Positions 42,491 to 51,660 of a DNA stretch of 64,000 bases are shown here, one piece after another. Both the position numbers and the translations under genes were made by a program. Source of the DNA: Emiliania huxleyi CCMP1516. Lineage: Eukaryota; Haptophyta; Isochrysidales; Noelaerhabdaceae. The stretch lies in contig NW_005199363.1 of assembly GCF_000372725.1 (NCBI RefSeq), positions 321,031 through 385,030 on the forward strand, in the 5' to 3' direction. Position 1 is the stretch's first letter; the number at the start of each line of letters is the position of its first letter. Below the pieces are notes generated by a model. The model was not told the origin of the DNA. It saw only the letters and a program-made list of their open reading frames with translations, and ran no database searches.

Positions 42491-43154
42491 GGCCTTCTCC
42501 GCGCGGCTGGGCCCGCCCCTAGTCGGGGCCGACCCGCCCAGTCACTGGGCAGCGCGTGCGCCGTCATCCTGGACGACGGTGTGCCGGTGCATCCGGGAGG
42601 CTCCGCGGGGCTGCTCTAGCAGCCTCGGGAGGGTCGAAAATCGAAGCCGGAGCGGCGGACCACGGAAGCTCCACGGACGGTGAGGCGGGCTGTGGTTGGC
42701 CCCCCCTGACCAGGTGAGGGAGTGGCGCCCCGGGAGTGCCGCTCCGGCGACGTCTGTGGCCTCCACGGCACTGTGACCGCGGTGCTCGCTCTCGCGGCCG
42801 TCTCACGACCCGCTCGAGACGAAAACCGGAGCGGACGGTGCGACGAACCGCGAGTGGTGATGGTCTTCTCCGCCCGGCTGGGCCCGCCCCTAGTCGGGGC
42901 CGACCCGCCCAGTCACTGGGCAGCGCGTGCGCCGGCGTTCTGGACGACGGTGTGCCGGTGCATCCGGGAGGCTCCGCGGGGCTGCTCTAGCAGCCTCGGG
43001 AGGGTCGAAAATCGAAGCCGAAGCGGCGGACCACGGAAGCTCCACGGACGGTGAGGCGGGCTGTGGTTGGCCCCCCCTGACCGGGTGAGGGAGTGGCGCC
43101 CCGGGAGTGCCGCTCCGGCGACGTCTGTGGCCTCCAAGGTACCGTGACCGCGCC
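42491..43154. repeat. tandem duplication, about 290 bp units 372 bp apart
   Basis: The block from gccttctccgcgcggctggg to gtctgtggcctcca at 42491-42782 recurs almost unchanged at 42863-43154. Both strands keep similar short frames in both copies (plus strand SRGRPAQSLGSACA, minus strand GGANHSPPHRPWSFRG). I cannot tell whether either is coding. Confidence 0.85.
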
Positions 43155-43266
43155 GGCCTCGAACGGGAGGCTCTTTCGGAGCCGTCGGCCTCCGAAACCG
43201 TCGCGTTGCTGCGCCTGGACGGCTTCGCTGCTCGCCAAACCCGTCGGCACCGTTCATATACACATG

Positions 43267-43435
43267 AATTGTGAGTGAACGCGCATTTTTTGGCGATTTC
43301 ATTCGCATATGCCGAAATGTTAGTTTCGATCTAGTCCTCACAAACACAATACAGAGGCCTCCTAGCACGGAGAAGCGACTAAGAGTCGCCGACGTGCGAA
43401 TGAAATCGCCGAAAAATACGCCCGGAATCACAATT
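43267..43435. mobile_element. MITE-like hairpin with about 40-bp imperfect inverted repeats
   Basis: aattgtga near 43267 leads into GGCGATTTCATTCGCA at about 43292-43307. The reverse complement (TGCGAATGAAATCGCC) starts at 43396, and the arm ends at cacaatt (43435). The loop is about 85 bp and contains a smaller cgactaagagtcg hairpin. No clear target-site duplication found. Confidence 0.6.
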
Positions 43436-44710
43436 GATCCCGTCGACAAGGCGCCCCAATCGCGGAGGTCTGGCGCGGGCGTGGAGGCGAGCATCGACGC
43501 CTCGACGGTTGCTCTTCAGAGGCCGTAAACAGGCGCCTGAAAAAGGAGAGAACGCGAGACTGATCACGCGCGCGGAAAAGCCCGAGGGGCGAATCTAAAG
43601 TGCCGAGGCGCTTGCTAATCACCCCAGCTAGGGCCACGGAGGCGCTCGCGGCAGGTCTCCGCGCGCGCGCTGGCCGGTGGCAGCTGATCTCGGGCGGCGG
43701 GCGGCGGGAATGGGCTCGGGCGGCACCTTTTGCCCTCAAAAGTCGTTCGAGAGTACCGGGTCGCGGCGGGAACGCGCCCATCCGCTCGATGGGTGTCAGG
43801 AGTCGATCGCCTGCGCCACGAGCGAGCACGGGAGTCGTCGCGATGGGAGTCGTAGCGGCGTGGCGCTGGGCTTCGAGAGAGCGACGTGGGCGCGGCGGCG
43901 CGGGCGGCCGGTGGGGCGCGTGAGGTCCGCACCTTCGCGACGGGCAGGCTCGATACGGCCGCTGGCCGGGGCGGCCGCTCGACCGGCCGCCGCGGTCGTT
44001 CCGGCGGCGGCGTCGGCGTCGGCGTCGCGAGCGAACTGGCTCGCATTCGACGAGCGACCCTCTTCACAGAACCCGGACTGCCACCTTAAAGGCCAATTCT
44101 GTTGAAAGTCCTGTGCCCCCGAGTTCATTGAAAAAACTTTGGTGAAAGAATTTCGTAACCAAGTTCTGGCAGGGGGGGGGGGCGTGAAAAGCAAAACAGA
44201 AAGGCTATTCCCTTCGAAATCGGAAAGAAATCCACCGAAGAGATGCCTGACGCCGCTGCGGCTCGCAAGAATGCAGGCCAATGAACACCCCGTCAACTTC
44301 GTCCGCCGCGTCTTCTCTCTCGTCTTCGAGGGCGACTCGCTCTCCAAAGCTGTGCGTGGCGTCCGAGACTTCTTCGCGTTCGATTTCGTTCTTGACTCTG
44401 ATGGGCGCAGCCTCAACCGATCTGACTTCGAGGCGACGCTCCTGGCCCAGCGATCACGGGTCGTGGCTCCGCCTCGCATCGCATTCTCGCGGCTGTGCGC
44501 CACACGACGGCCGCATCACTGTGACGTCGGTCCACACTTCACACTCCGCCTCCGGTCTGGCTCTGTTTGCCAGCGCGGGATTGCAGTCCTCGAGATTGAC
44601 GTGGCGAGCGGGCGATTGCACTCCTCGAGATTGACGTGGCGAGCGCACTGCTCGTCCGCTGCGATGAGTTGACGCGGATGGAGTGCCCGGACCAAGCCAA
44701 GGCGGCGCCT
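43436..44710. other. no supported gene
   Basis: Frames on both strands are short and unconvincing. A plus-strand peptide near 44290-44440 (HPVNFVRRVFSLVFEGDSLS) is the most protein-like, but it has no partner exon. A direct repeat of cctcgagattgacgtggcga lies at about 44590-44640. Confidence 0.35.
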
Positions 44711-44720
44711 TAACAGAAGC

Positions 44721-45946
44721 TTGCGCCGCCGCCGCCGCCGCCGCACGCCGCCGCCGCCGCCGCCGCCGCCGCACGCCACGGCGCACGTGCACGCGCGGTC
44801 CCAGCAGAACCCGAAGTACCCGCCGCGCTTCCCGGTCGAGGACGCAAAGGTGAGCTGGAAGGTGCCCTGGCCAGAGTACTCGCCGGTGCCCTTCGTGGCC
44901 CCCTCGGTGCTCGCGGCCGAGCGGAGCGACGCCAACCCGAACGGCTGGGCCGACAGCCCGCGGCCGAACCTCGCGGAGCTCAAGCACCGCCTCTCGTGCG
45001 AGGGCCCCCTCTTCTTCGACGCGGACCAGCGGCCAGTCAACCCGCGCGGCCGCACCGGCGTGTGCGGGCGGGGCATGCTCGGCAAGTGGGGGCCCAACCG
45101 GGCCGCCGACCCGATCGTGACGCGCTGGAAGCCCGGCGACAAGCGGAAGCTGCAGATTGTCGCCATCCAGCGCGGCGACACGGGCGTCTGGGCGCTGCCG
45201 GGCGGGATGGTGGACGCGGGCGAGGTTGTGTCGGTGACGGTGCGGCGCGAGTTCGCCGAGGAGGCGGGCAACATGGCCTCCGACGCCGAGCGCGCCGCCT
45301 TCAACGCGGCCGTCGACGAGCTGTTTGCCACGGCGAGGTGGTGTACCGCGGCTACGTCGACGACCCGCGCAACACGGACAACGCGTGGATGGAGACGACG
45401 GCGTTCCACTTCCACTGCACGGCCGACCTCGCCGTCCAGCTGCCGCTCCGCGCGGGCGACGACGCGCACAACGTGACCTGGCTCGACGTCGACGACGCCG
45501 AGCCGCGCTACGCCGCGCTGTACGCCTCGCACAAGGACTGGGTGGACCGGGTGGCGTGCGAGCTCTCCGCCAGCGGCCTCGCCGCCGCCGCCGCGTGCGA
45601 GCAGGCGGCGGCGGCGGAGGTGATGGGCGAGGAGGCTGCTGCGGAGGCGGGTGTCGCGGCCTCGCTCGACGCACTCAGCCGGAGCAGCACCTTCGAGAGG
45701 GAGCTAGACGAGCAGGCGGAGGCGGAGGCGGCGCGCGGGCCGCTGCTCGGCCTCGCCCTCCGGAGGTGCAAGAGCTCGCCGACGCCGGGCGTTGCTGCGG
45801 TCGTGCCGCTGGGGCTCGAGGAGGCGCTCCGGAGCCGGTCCCGCTCGTGCGGCCGGCGAGGCCGGCGCGGCCGGTGCGGCCGCCCCGGCGCGCCCAGTCG
45901 GGGTGGTCGTGTGCGTGACGCAACACTCTACCGTGTGTTGTTTTAG
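44721..45946 (+). CDS. NUDT9-like ADP-ribose pyrophosphatase, frameshifted
   Basis: The frame contains SQQNPKYPPRFPVEDAKVSW, KVPWPEYSPVPF, NPRGRTGVCGRGMLGKWGPN, IVTRWKPGDKRKLQIVAIQR and the Nudix box GGMVDAGEVVSVTVRREFAEEAG. These are all typical of NUDT9, which hydrolyses ADP-ribose to AMP and ribose-5-phosphate. At about 45333 (tttgccacggcg) the frame must shift by one base to go on as HGEVVYRGYVDDPRNTDNAW, METTAFHFHC and TWLDVDDAEP. One missing C would explain it, so a sequencing error is as likely as a mutation. Past the domain a low-complexity Ala/Arg tail runs to a stop at 45946. No ATG starts the visible frame, so a first exon is missing. Confidence 0.75.
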
Positions 45947-46114
45947 AGGTGCGAGGCTTTATTCACAAGAGACTTTATTCAAGAGACTTTATTCACATCT
46001 CAGCACCGTGCGGGGCGGCCGTGCGGCTGTGACATCATCCCTGCATATGTGGGTTGCGTGGCATGTGACGGATGTGTGCCGACCCCTGTGTCATACCCTG
46101 ATCGCTACGGTTTC

Positions 46115-47788
46115 TCAGCTCTCCGCGACGCGGAGCGCGTGCATCGCGCCCTTGAGCTCCACCACCTGGTCGAGCGCGTCGCCGAGCAGCCCCTTGGCCA
46201 CGCCAAAGTCGCGCAGCTGCTCCACGCCGCCGCTCGCCCGCACCTCGGCGGCGTGGTCGGCCACGAAGCGGCGGCACTGCGCGAGGAGCCGCCCGTCGCC
46301 CAGCGTGTGCGCCGCCTCGAGCAGCGGCACGGCGGTCGCCGGCGCGACGCTCTCCTGCAGCGCCTGCGCGCAGAGCAGCTCGAGGCGCGGCACCTGGTAC
46401 ATCTGCGCCAGCTCCCGCAGGTCGAGCGCGCGCTGCGCCCTGCCCTCCTCCTCGCCGAGGTCGAACTTGTCGGAGAGGAGGTAGTCCACGAGGGCGGTGA
46501 AGCTGGCGAGGTCGGTGTGGGACACCGTGACCTCGGCGGCGTCGCGCTCCTTCATGCCGATGCCAAACATGGTCCGAAAGACCGGGGACCGGGCGCATAG
46601 CACGTTCTTGCTCACGTGCTCGATGCGCTCCCGGTCGTCGCCGACCAGGAAGGTGACCATGCCCTGCGGGAGGGAGGCGTCGCCCCGCGTCTTTGCGAAG
46701 TCAGCTCCAAGGGTCGAAGGCGGAACGACGATCGGGGCAAAGGAGGGAGGCGGAGGAGGCGCCGCCACGCAGACCTGGCGGAGGCCACCGTTGGAACCGA
46801 CCAATAGCGTGCTGCCGTCCGGGCTGAGGGCGACTTCGACTGGTCCGTTGAGCTCCGACGCGTCGCCCACGCCATCAGTGCTGCCCCTGGTGCCGCTGCC
46901 CGCGAGCGTGGTCACCTCTCCCGTCGCCACCTCCACCCGCCGGATCTTGTGGTTGTCGACGTCCGCCACAAACAGCGCGCCGCCGTCCGGGCTGATGGAG
47001 ATGCCATGTGGGTAGCAGAACTGCGCCGCGTCGCCCACGCCATCGGCGCCGCCATCCTCGCCGCTGCCCGCAAGCGTGGTCACAGCGCCAGTCGCCACCT
47101 CCACCCGCCGGATCTTGTTGTTGCTGTAGTCCGCCACAAACAGCGCACTACCATCGGGGCTGATGGCGAGGCCAAGTGGGCTGCAGAACTGCGCCGCGTC
47201 GCCCACGCCATCCGCGTCGCCACTTTCGCCGCTGCCCGCGAGCGTGGTCACAGCGCCAGTCGCCACCTCCACCCGCCGGATCTTGTGGTTGCTGGAGTCC
47301 GCCACAAACAGTGCACTCGCGTCGGAGCTGAGGGCGACTCCGTAGGGGCTGTCAAACTCCGCCGCGTCGCCCACGCCATCAGCGGCGCCTTCCTCGCCGC
47401 TGCCCGCGAGCGTCGTCACAGCACCAGTCGCAACCTCCACCCGCCGGATCTCGTGGTTGCTGAAGTCCGCCACAAACACCGCGCTCCCGTTGGGGCTGGC
47501 AGCAACGGTGTAGAATTCGTCACTTGCCGGCAAGGCTGCCACGCGGCGCACGCGCCCGGCCGCCGAGACGTGCAGCAGAGAGTCCTTCGTCGCGACGTAC
47601 CAGGCGCCCGCGTGATCGCTCGCGACGCCAACCTCACCGAGCGATAGGCCGTCCACGCCCTCAAGCGTGAGCGTGGTGACCTGTCCGACGACGCGCGCGC
47701 CAAAGATGGGCGCCTCGAAGCCATCCGCGACCGGCACGGGCACGTCCCCGTCCTCGCCGCCGCCGGTGCGGGCGCGCTTGCGGGCCAT
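46115..47788 (-). CDS. NHL-repeat and BTB-domain protein
   Basis: Intronless, 557 aa, start ATG at 47788 (MARKRART; upstream frame is open but repeat-derived). Residues about 30-330 hold four to five NHL-type beta-propeller repeats with the recurring ALFVADSSNHKIRRVEVATG and VTTLAGSGE...DGVGDAAQF pattern. A Pro-rich linker follows, then a BTB/POZ domain (MVTFLVGDDRERIEHVSKNV, LCARSPVFRTMFGIGMKERD, LVDYLLSDKFD) and a BACK-like helical end. BTB proteins usually serve as substrate adaptors for CUL3 ubiquitin ligases, and the NHL propeller would bind the substrate. That role is inferred. It converges with the Nudix gene. A truncated copy of its C-terminus lies at 27734-28128. Confidence 0.85.
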   Translation of the reverse strand: MARKRARTGGGEDGDVPVPVADGFEAPIFGARVVGQVTTLTLEGVDGLSLGEVGVASDHAGAWYVATKDSLLHVSAAGRVRRVAALPASDEFYTVAASPNGSAVFVADFSNHEIRRVEVATGAVTTLAGSGEEGAADGVGDAAEFDSPYGVALSSDASALFVADSSNHKIRRVEVATGAVTTLAGSGESGDADGVGDAAQFCSPLGLAISPDGSALFVADYSNNKIRRVEVATGAVTTLAGSGEDGGADGVGDAAQFCYPHGISISPDGGALFVADVDNHKIRRVEVATGEVTTLAGSGTRGSTDGVGDASELNGPVEVALSPDGSTLLVGSNGGLRQVCVAAPPPPPSFAPIVVPPSTLGADFAKTRGDASLPQGMVTFLVGDDRERIEHVSKNVLCARSPVFRTMFGIGMKERDAAEVTVSHTDLASFTALVDYLLSDKFDLGEEEGRAQRALDLRELAQMYQVPRLELLCAQALQESVAPATAVPLLEAAHTLGDGRLLAQCRRFVADHAAEVRASGGVEQLRDFGVAKGLLGDALDQVVELKGAMHALRVAES

Positions 47789-47959
47789 CGCCGCGCGAAC
47801 AACGAAGGGGTGGATTCGGGACACGGACGTGTGCGGGCGAGCAATAACACTGACGCAGTCTCGTAGCTTTGCGTTTGGCCCCGTTTGTGCCGCGTCCTGT
47901 GCCCCCGACGAATGTCTCTTATAAAATGAACTCGGGGCATCGCGCCAGCACGCCTCTCG

Positions 47960-48242
47960 GTGTGAGTGAGTGAGTGAGTATTCTTGCTTGATAAAACCAC
48001 GACGACACACACCAGTCGACTCGCATCGGTTGCCTCCATGTACGGCGGAGCTATTCTCGCGCCCACACCACACCTGGCTCCAACGTGGACACGCCCATAG
48101 CTGGGGACACTTGAGCACTTGAGCACTTGATAGGGTCGATTCCGCATGGTACGGGACCCCTCCGATCGTCTCGCCCTCCCTCACTGGTGTGTTCATTGGG
48201 GGGGGGTCATAACAAACACGGTGCAGGATCGAGGTGCACGCC
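47960..48242 (+). repeat. joined repeat families C-prime and C
   Basis: Family C-prime (47960-48111) runs directly into family C (48111-48242) at GGGGACACTTGAGCACTTGA. This is the most complete copy in the window and lies upstream of the NHL-BTB start, where it may act as its promoter region. Confidence 0.8.
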
Positions 48243-48284
48243 GCCAGAGCAGTGTCGTCCCCCCTCTCCCTGGGGACACTACTA

Positions 48285-48666
48285 GGTCACGCCAGTGTGC
48301 AATCTTTACCGGTATGAGACTGGTATTTGGCGATATTTTGATTAGTTTTGGAGTGGTATGGTATAGTGGTATGCGAAAGTGGTATGCGGGGTTTTCAGTA
48401 GTTGTAGCGGCTGTCGGTGTGGTCCCGGGGGCGAAACCATGCAAAAGTGCGGGTATTACCCGGGTATACCCGGGTTTTTCCAGGTATACCCGCAAAATAC
48501 CCGGTATTTTGCCGATTTTGCCGGTTTTGCCACCAAGAAGGCACTCCGACTCGCTTTGATTTCCGTGAGGCAACTGGTATCCCGTACCACTTTTTGATTA
48601 GTGCAGGCCTTGGGTTTGATTAGCCAAAAACTCCCATACCGGTAAAGATTGCACACTGGGTCACGC
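48285..48666. mobile_element. hAT-like MITE with 8-bp target duplication
   Basis: Terminal inverted repeats of about 24 bp (starting CAGTGTGCAATCTTTACCGG at 48293, exact reverse complement ending at 48658) are flanked by GGTCACGC on both sides (48285-48292 and 48659-48666). A CAGTG start with an 8-bp duplication fits the hAT superfamily. The 366-bp element has no transposase frame. Its interior has ACCCGGGTATACC and GGTATACCCG motifs resembling those inside the transposon at 24170-24230, which hints at a common source. Confidence 0.9.
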
Positions 48667-48784
48667 ATGGCATCAGAAGTTTTATCTCTGGGCCCCGAAA
48701 GGCATCTCTAGCAGCGTCGTTACGCATGCGCCCTCCCCTCCTGGGCGCATGCGCCTCACATCTCGCCAGAGCATAAGCTCTTGC

Positions 48785-48962
48785 GTTGGTGTGCCACGAC
48801 CCAGTGATGGCGGCGGACGGCCATTCCTACGAGCGGAAGCAGATCGAGCGCTGGCTCGCCACCAAGTCGACGAGCCCGATGACGGGCGAGGCGCTCGAGC
48901 ATAGCTTCCTCACCCCAAACCACGCGCTGCGCGGGCGGATTGGAGAGTGGCGAGAGGCTTGA
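48785..48962 (+). pseudogene. U-box domain fragment
   Basis: The frame reads CHDPVMAADGHSYERKQIER, WLATKSTSPMTGEALEHSFL and TPNHALRGRIGEWREA, then stop at 48962; an ATG lies at 48807. This is the second half of a U-box, the E2-binding domain of ubiquitin ligases. The preceding Cys-Pro-Ile part is missing, and the hAT-like element ends about 120 bp upstream. It may be a truncated remnant or the last exon of a gene whose earlier exons were displaced. Confidence 0.65.
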
Positions 48963-49099
48963 GCGCGGAGCATTTTTAGAAGAGAAAAATGTCCCGGCCC
49001 TAGCCTACGTAGGGGCCTAGCCAGCTAGCGTGTCAGCGAGGCATCGCGTGGCGAGTGGGCAGATGAGCATGAATGAAAGGAGCGCGAGGCTCTAGGCCC

Positions 49100-49182
49100 C
49101 TAAAGAAAGAAAGAAAACAGACAACCCAAGGGAGGGATGGGAGGACGGCACGCCGCCACCACACAGGGATTTTAAGGAGAGG
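49100..49182 (+). repeat. dispersed repeat family A copy
   Basis: Full family A core including the GAAA lead and ggattttaaggagaggtgtg end, about 300 bp upstream of the lectin-ART gene. Confidence 0.85.
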
Positions 49183-49474
49183 TGTGTCTAGGCCCCTAGC
49201 CCGCTTTGTCAAGAGAGAGAGATTTTTTAGCAATACCAAACAACTTTGTCAACGCCTCTATACGTGCACGTTTTTCACACCTTTGAAAAGGCCGTTCAAA
49301 CGCACCGCCTCGCCGTGGTATTTAAAAGCCCGACCATCAATGAGACCATTCTTGTTTCTTCCGAACGTAAAATTCTTCCGAACGAACTTTTCCTCGATCC
49401 GAATGGTTGGGTCGAGGGCGGCTGGCCAGCGGATTTGCCGACAGTCGCTGTTCGAGACAGCATCGCCCACGATC

Positions 49475-51244
49475 ATGGAGCACGTCTCGCTACCTTGCAC
49501 CGCGCGCGCTCGGCCGGCACCTCCGCTACTACTATTCGCGCTCCTCCCTGCTCTCTCGGAGGGAACCGCATCGGAACCGTCGCTGGCATCGCCACGGCTG
49601 GGGTATACATCTGCCACGCCAATAGCACGAGCACCAACGCCTGCTGCCGTGCCATTCACGTATCACCCGGACCCGAAGTCATGGCAAGACGCCGAGGCCG
49701 ACTGCGTCACACGCGGTACGCACTTGGCCACCATCTGCTCACAAGCAGACTCCGATGCAGTGGCCGCACTCAGTGGCTCCGCAGCTGTCTGGATCGGCCT
49801 GAACGACAAAGGGACCGAAGGAACGTGGGTATGGGCTGGTGGGTCAACTTGCTCCTACCGCAACTGGGCCTCCCGTGAGCCGAACGGCGCGTGGGGCACT
49901 AACGAGGATGCAGTCGAAGTGTATGGCTTCGGGCACTCAAGTGCTGGCAAGTGGAACGACAAGTCTGGCACTGCGAACTCGAGAGCCTACGTCTGTGGGA
50001 CATCGGCCCCAACGGCTGCCACGTCTGTAACACCCATCCCGCCTTCGCCTCCTTTGCCGCCGGCTCCACCATCGCCGCCGCAGTCCCTGCCCTACCCTCC
50101 GGGTGCCGCTCCCACTCCACCACTGCCGCCGTTCGCGGAGGAATCCGAGGGCGGAGGATCTTTAGCCGTCAGAGTTGTGACACCGCTGGTACCTGGAATC
50201 ATCGGCGTTGCGGCGCTCGGTGGAGGCGTTTGCTACTACAAGCGAAGGCGCAGGCGTGCTCAGATAGGTGTTGCAAAGCTGAAACCCGGAATGTCCGCGG
50301 TGCCGTTGCCCAGTCCTGGCAGCTCGTGGCCCGAACGCCGAACATCGCTGCACGACGCATTCAAGGAGGCTTTGGCGATCCTCGGGGGCGATTTGCGACG
50401 GGACGCGGTGGGGGGCTACGGCAAGTTTGACGGCACAATCAAGCAAATGATTACCGGGGAGCCTGTGCAGGCGGCGCTCGGTCTCCACCAGCTACTTGGC
50501 GTCAGTGAGGCGGAGACGGCGGCCAAGATGGTTGATCCCGTCGAGGCAATCCGTGTGGAGTTCATGCGGCACGGCACCGACGACGACAAGTGGTGCCTCG
50601 ACTATGTCTTGAACCGGCCTGCGGGGTCGACCGCTCGCCAGTGGCCCAACGGCAAGATGGACGAAGGGAGGGTTGGCGAGACCTTTGACGACTTTGTATC
50701 CCATCCGAGCGCCCGTGCCGCTGGCCTCGATGCGGGCCATATCCTTGCAACCCGCCTATACACGACCGCTGCGTACCAGTCGCTCAACAACCCGCTGCGC
50801 GACAGAAACCGCGAGGCGGCGCACCCCTTCCCCGTGACCATGCTCAAGCTCTCGGATGGCATCAAGAAGCTGCGCGCGGTTGGCGCCGGCTGTGTCGGCG
50901 CGCACGAGCCGGCCGACCTTTTTCGCGGCATGCGGGACATGTGCGTCACCACTGACTTTGAGCGGCAAGGCGGCTCCGAGCTCGCTTGCATGTCGACGAC
51001 GACCGACATCGTGGTCGCGCTCAAGTACTCTGCGAGCGCATCGAGCCTGCTTCTCAAGCTGCGCACCTCCTCCTTCATGGACCGCGGCGCCGACATCGCC
51101 TTCCTCTCCGCCTTCCCCGGCGAGCGCGAGGTGCTATTCCCGCCGCTCACCTACTTGCAGCCGACGGGGCGGAAGGAGGTGCTCGAGCTTGGTGAGGGGG
51201 GCACGTGCTCGGTTGTTGAGGTCACGGTCCGATTCCCGAGCTGA
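49475..51244 (+). CDS. C-type lectin - TM - ADP-ribosyltransferase fusion protein
   Basis: Intronless, 589 aa from ATG 49475. The N-terminal hydrophobic stretch PAPPLLLFALLPALSEG is a likely signal peptide. Residues about 62-188 form a C-type lectin domain (FTYHPDPKSWQDAEADC, AAVWIGLNDKGTEGTWVWAG) with both calcium/sugar motifs EPN and WND. A Pro-rich stalk and one membrane helix follow (about 231-253, TPLVPGIIGVAALGGGVCYY) with a KRRRRRAQ stop-transfer. The C-terminal part (about 280-589) has the mART signature: Arg in DLFRGMRDM, STT in LACMSTTTD, and E-x-E in PGEREVLFPP, the arginine-specific type. The layout is a surface sugar receptor with an intracellular mono-ADP-ribosyltransferase. Catalysis and topology are inferred. 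The frame is open upstream of 49475 but repeat-derived. Confidence 0.8.
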   Translation: MEHVSLPCTARARPAPPLLLFALLPALSEGTASEPSLASPRLGYTSATPIARAPTPAAVPFTYHPDPKSWQDAEADCVTRGTHLATICSQADSDAVAALSGSAAVWIGLNDKGTEGTWVWAGGSTCSYRNWASREPNGAWGTNEDAVEVYGFGHSSAGKWNDKSGTANSRAYVCGTSAPTAATSVTPIPPSPPLPPAPPSPPQSLPYPPGAAPTPPLPPFAEESEGGGSLAVRVVTPLVPGIIGVAALGGGVCYYKRRRRRAQIGVAKLKPGMSAVPLPSPGSSWPERRTSLHDAFKEALAILGGDLRRDAVGGYGKFDGTIKQMITGEPVQAALGLHQLLGVSEAETAAKMVDPVEAIRVEFMRHGTDDDKWCLDYVLNRPAGSTARQWPNGKMDEGRVGETFDDFVSHPSARAAGLDAGHILATRLYTTAAYQSLNNPLRDRNREAAHPFPVTMLKLSDGIKKLRAVGAGCVGAHEPADLFRGMRDMCVTTDFERQGGSELACMSTTTDIVVALKYSASASSLLLKLRTSSFMDRGADIAFLSAFPGEREVLFPPLTYLQPTGRKEVLELGEGGTCSVVEVTVRFPS

Positions 51245-51253
51245 GCGCCAAAC

Positions 51254-51322
51254 CAGGGAGAGGGAGAGGGAGAGGGAGAGGGAGAGGGAGAGGGAGAGGG
51301 AGAGGGAGAGGGAGAGGGAGAG
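51254..51322. repeat. (GGGAGA)n microsatellite
   Basis: About eleven hexamers just behind the lectin-ART stop codon. A poly-G run at 51358-51378 follows. Confidence 0.95.
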
Positions 51323-51660
51323 ACTGCGATATGAAAACTCTCCGGGTCTCCGGGACAGTGGGGGGGGGGGGGGGGGGCGCGGCGCGGCTCCGAATGCCCG
51401 AAATTCCGAATGGTCCGAAATCTAGTGGAAAATAAATAGCGCGAGATCGTCCGAGATCGCGCGCTGAGGGGGCGAACGGCTGTGTATACAGTGCGGTAGA
51501 TGTTCGGTCTCGATAATTGCCGAGGCCGCCTGCCTGGGTGGGCTCTCGCGCCAGCACGCTTCTCTCGGGTTGACTCGGCCAGATGCCCTGCCATACCATC
51601 CAAAAAGTTGGAATCGACGACAGCTTGGAAGTCGGCCAAAGGAAGTCGGCGCTCGTTGCG

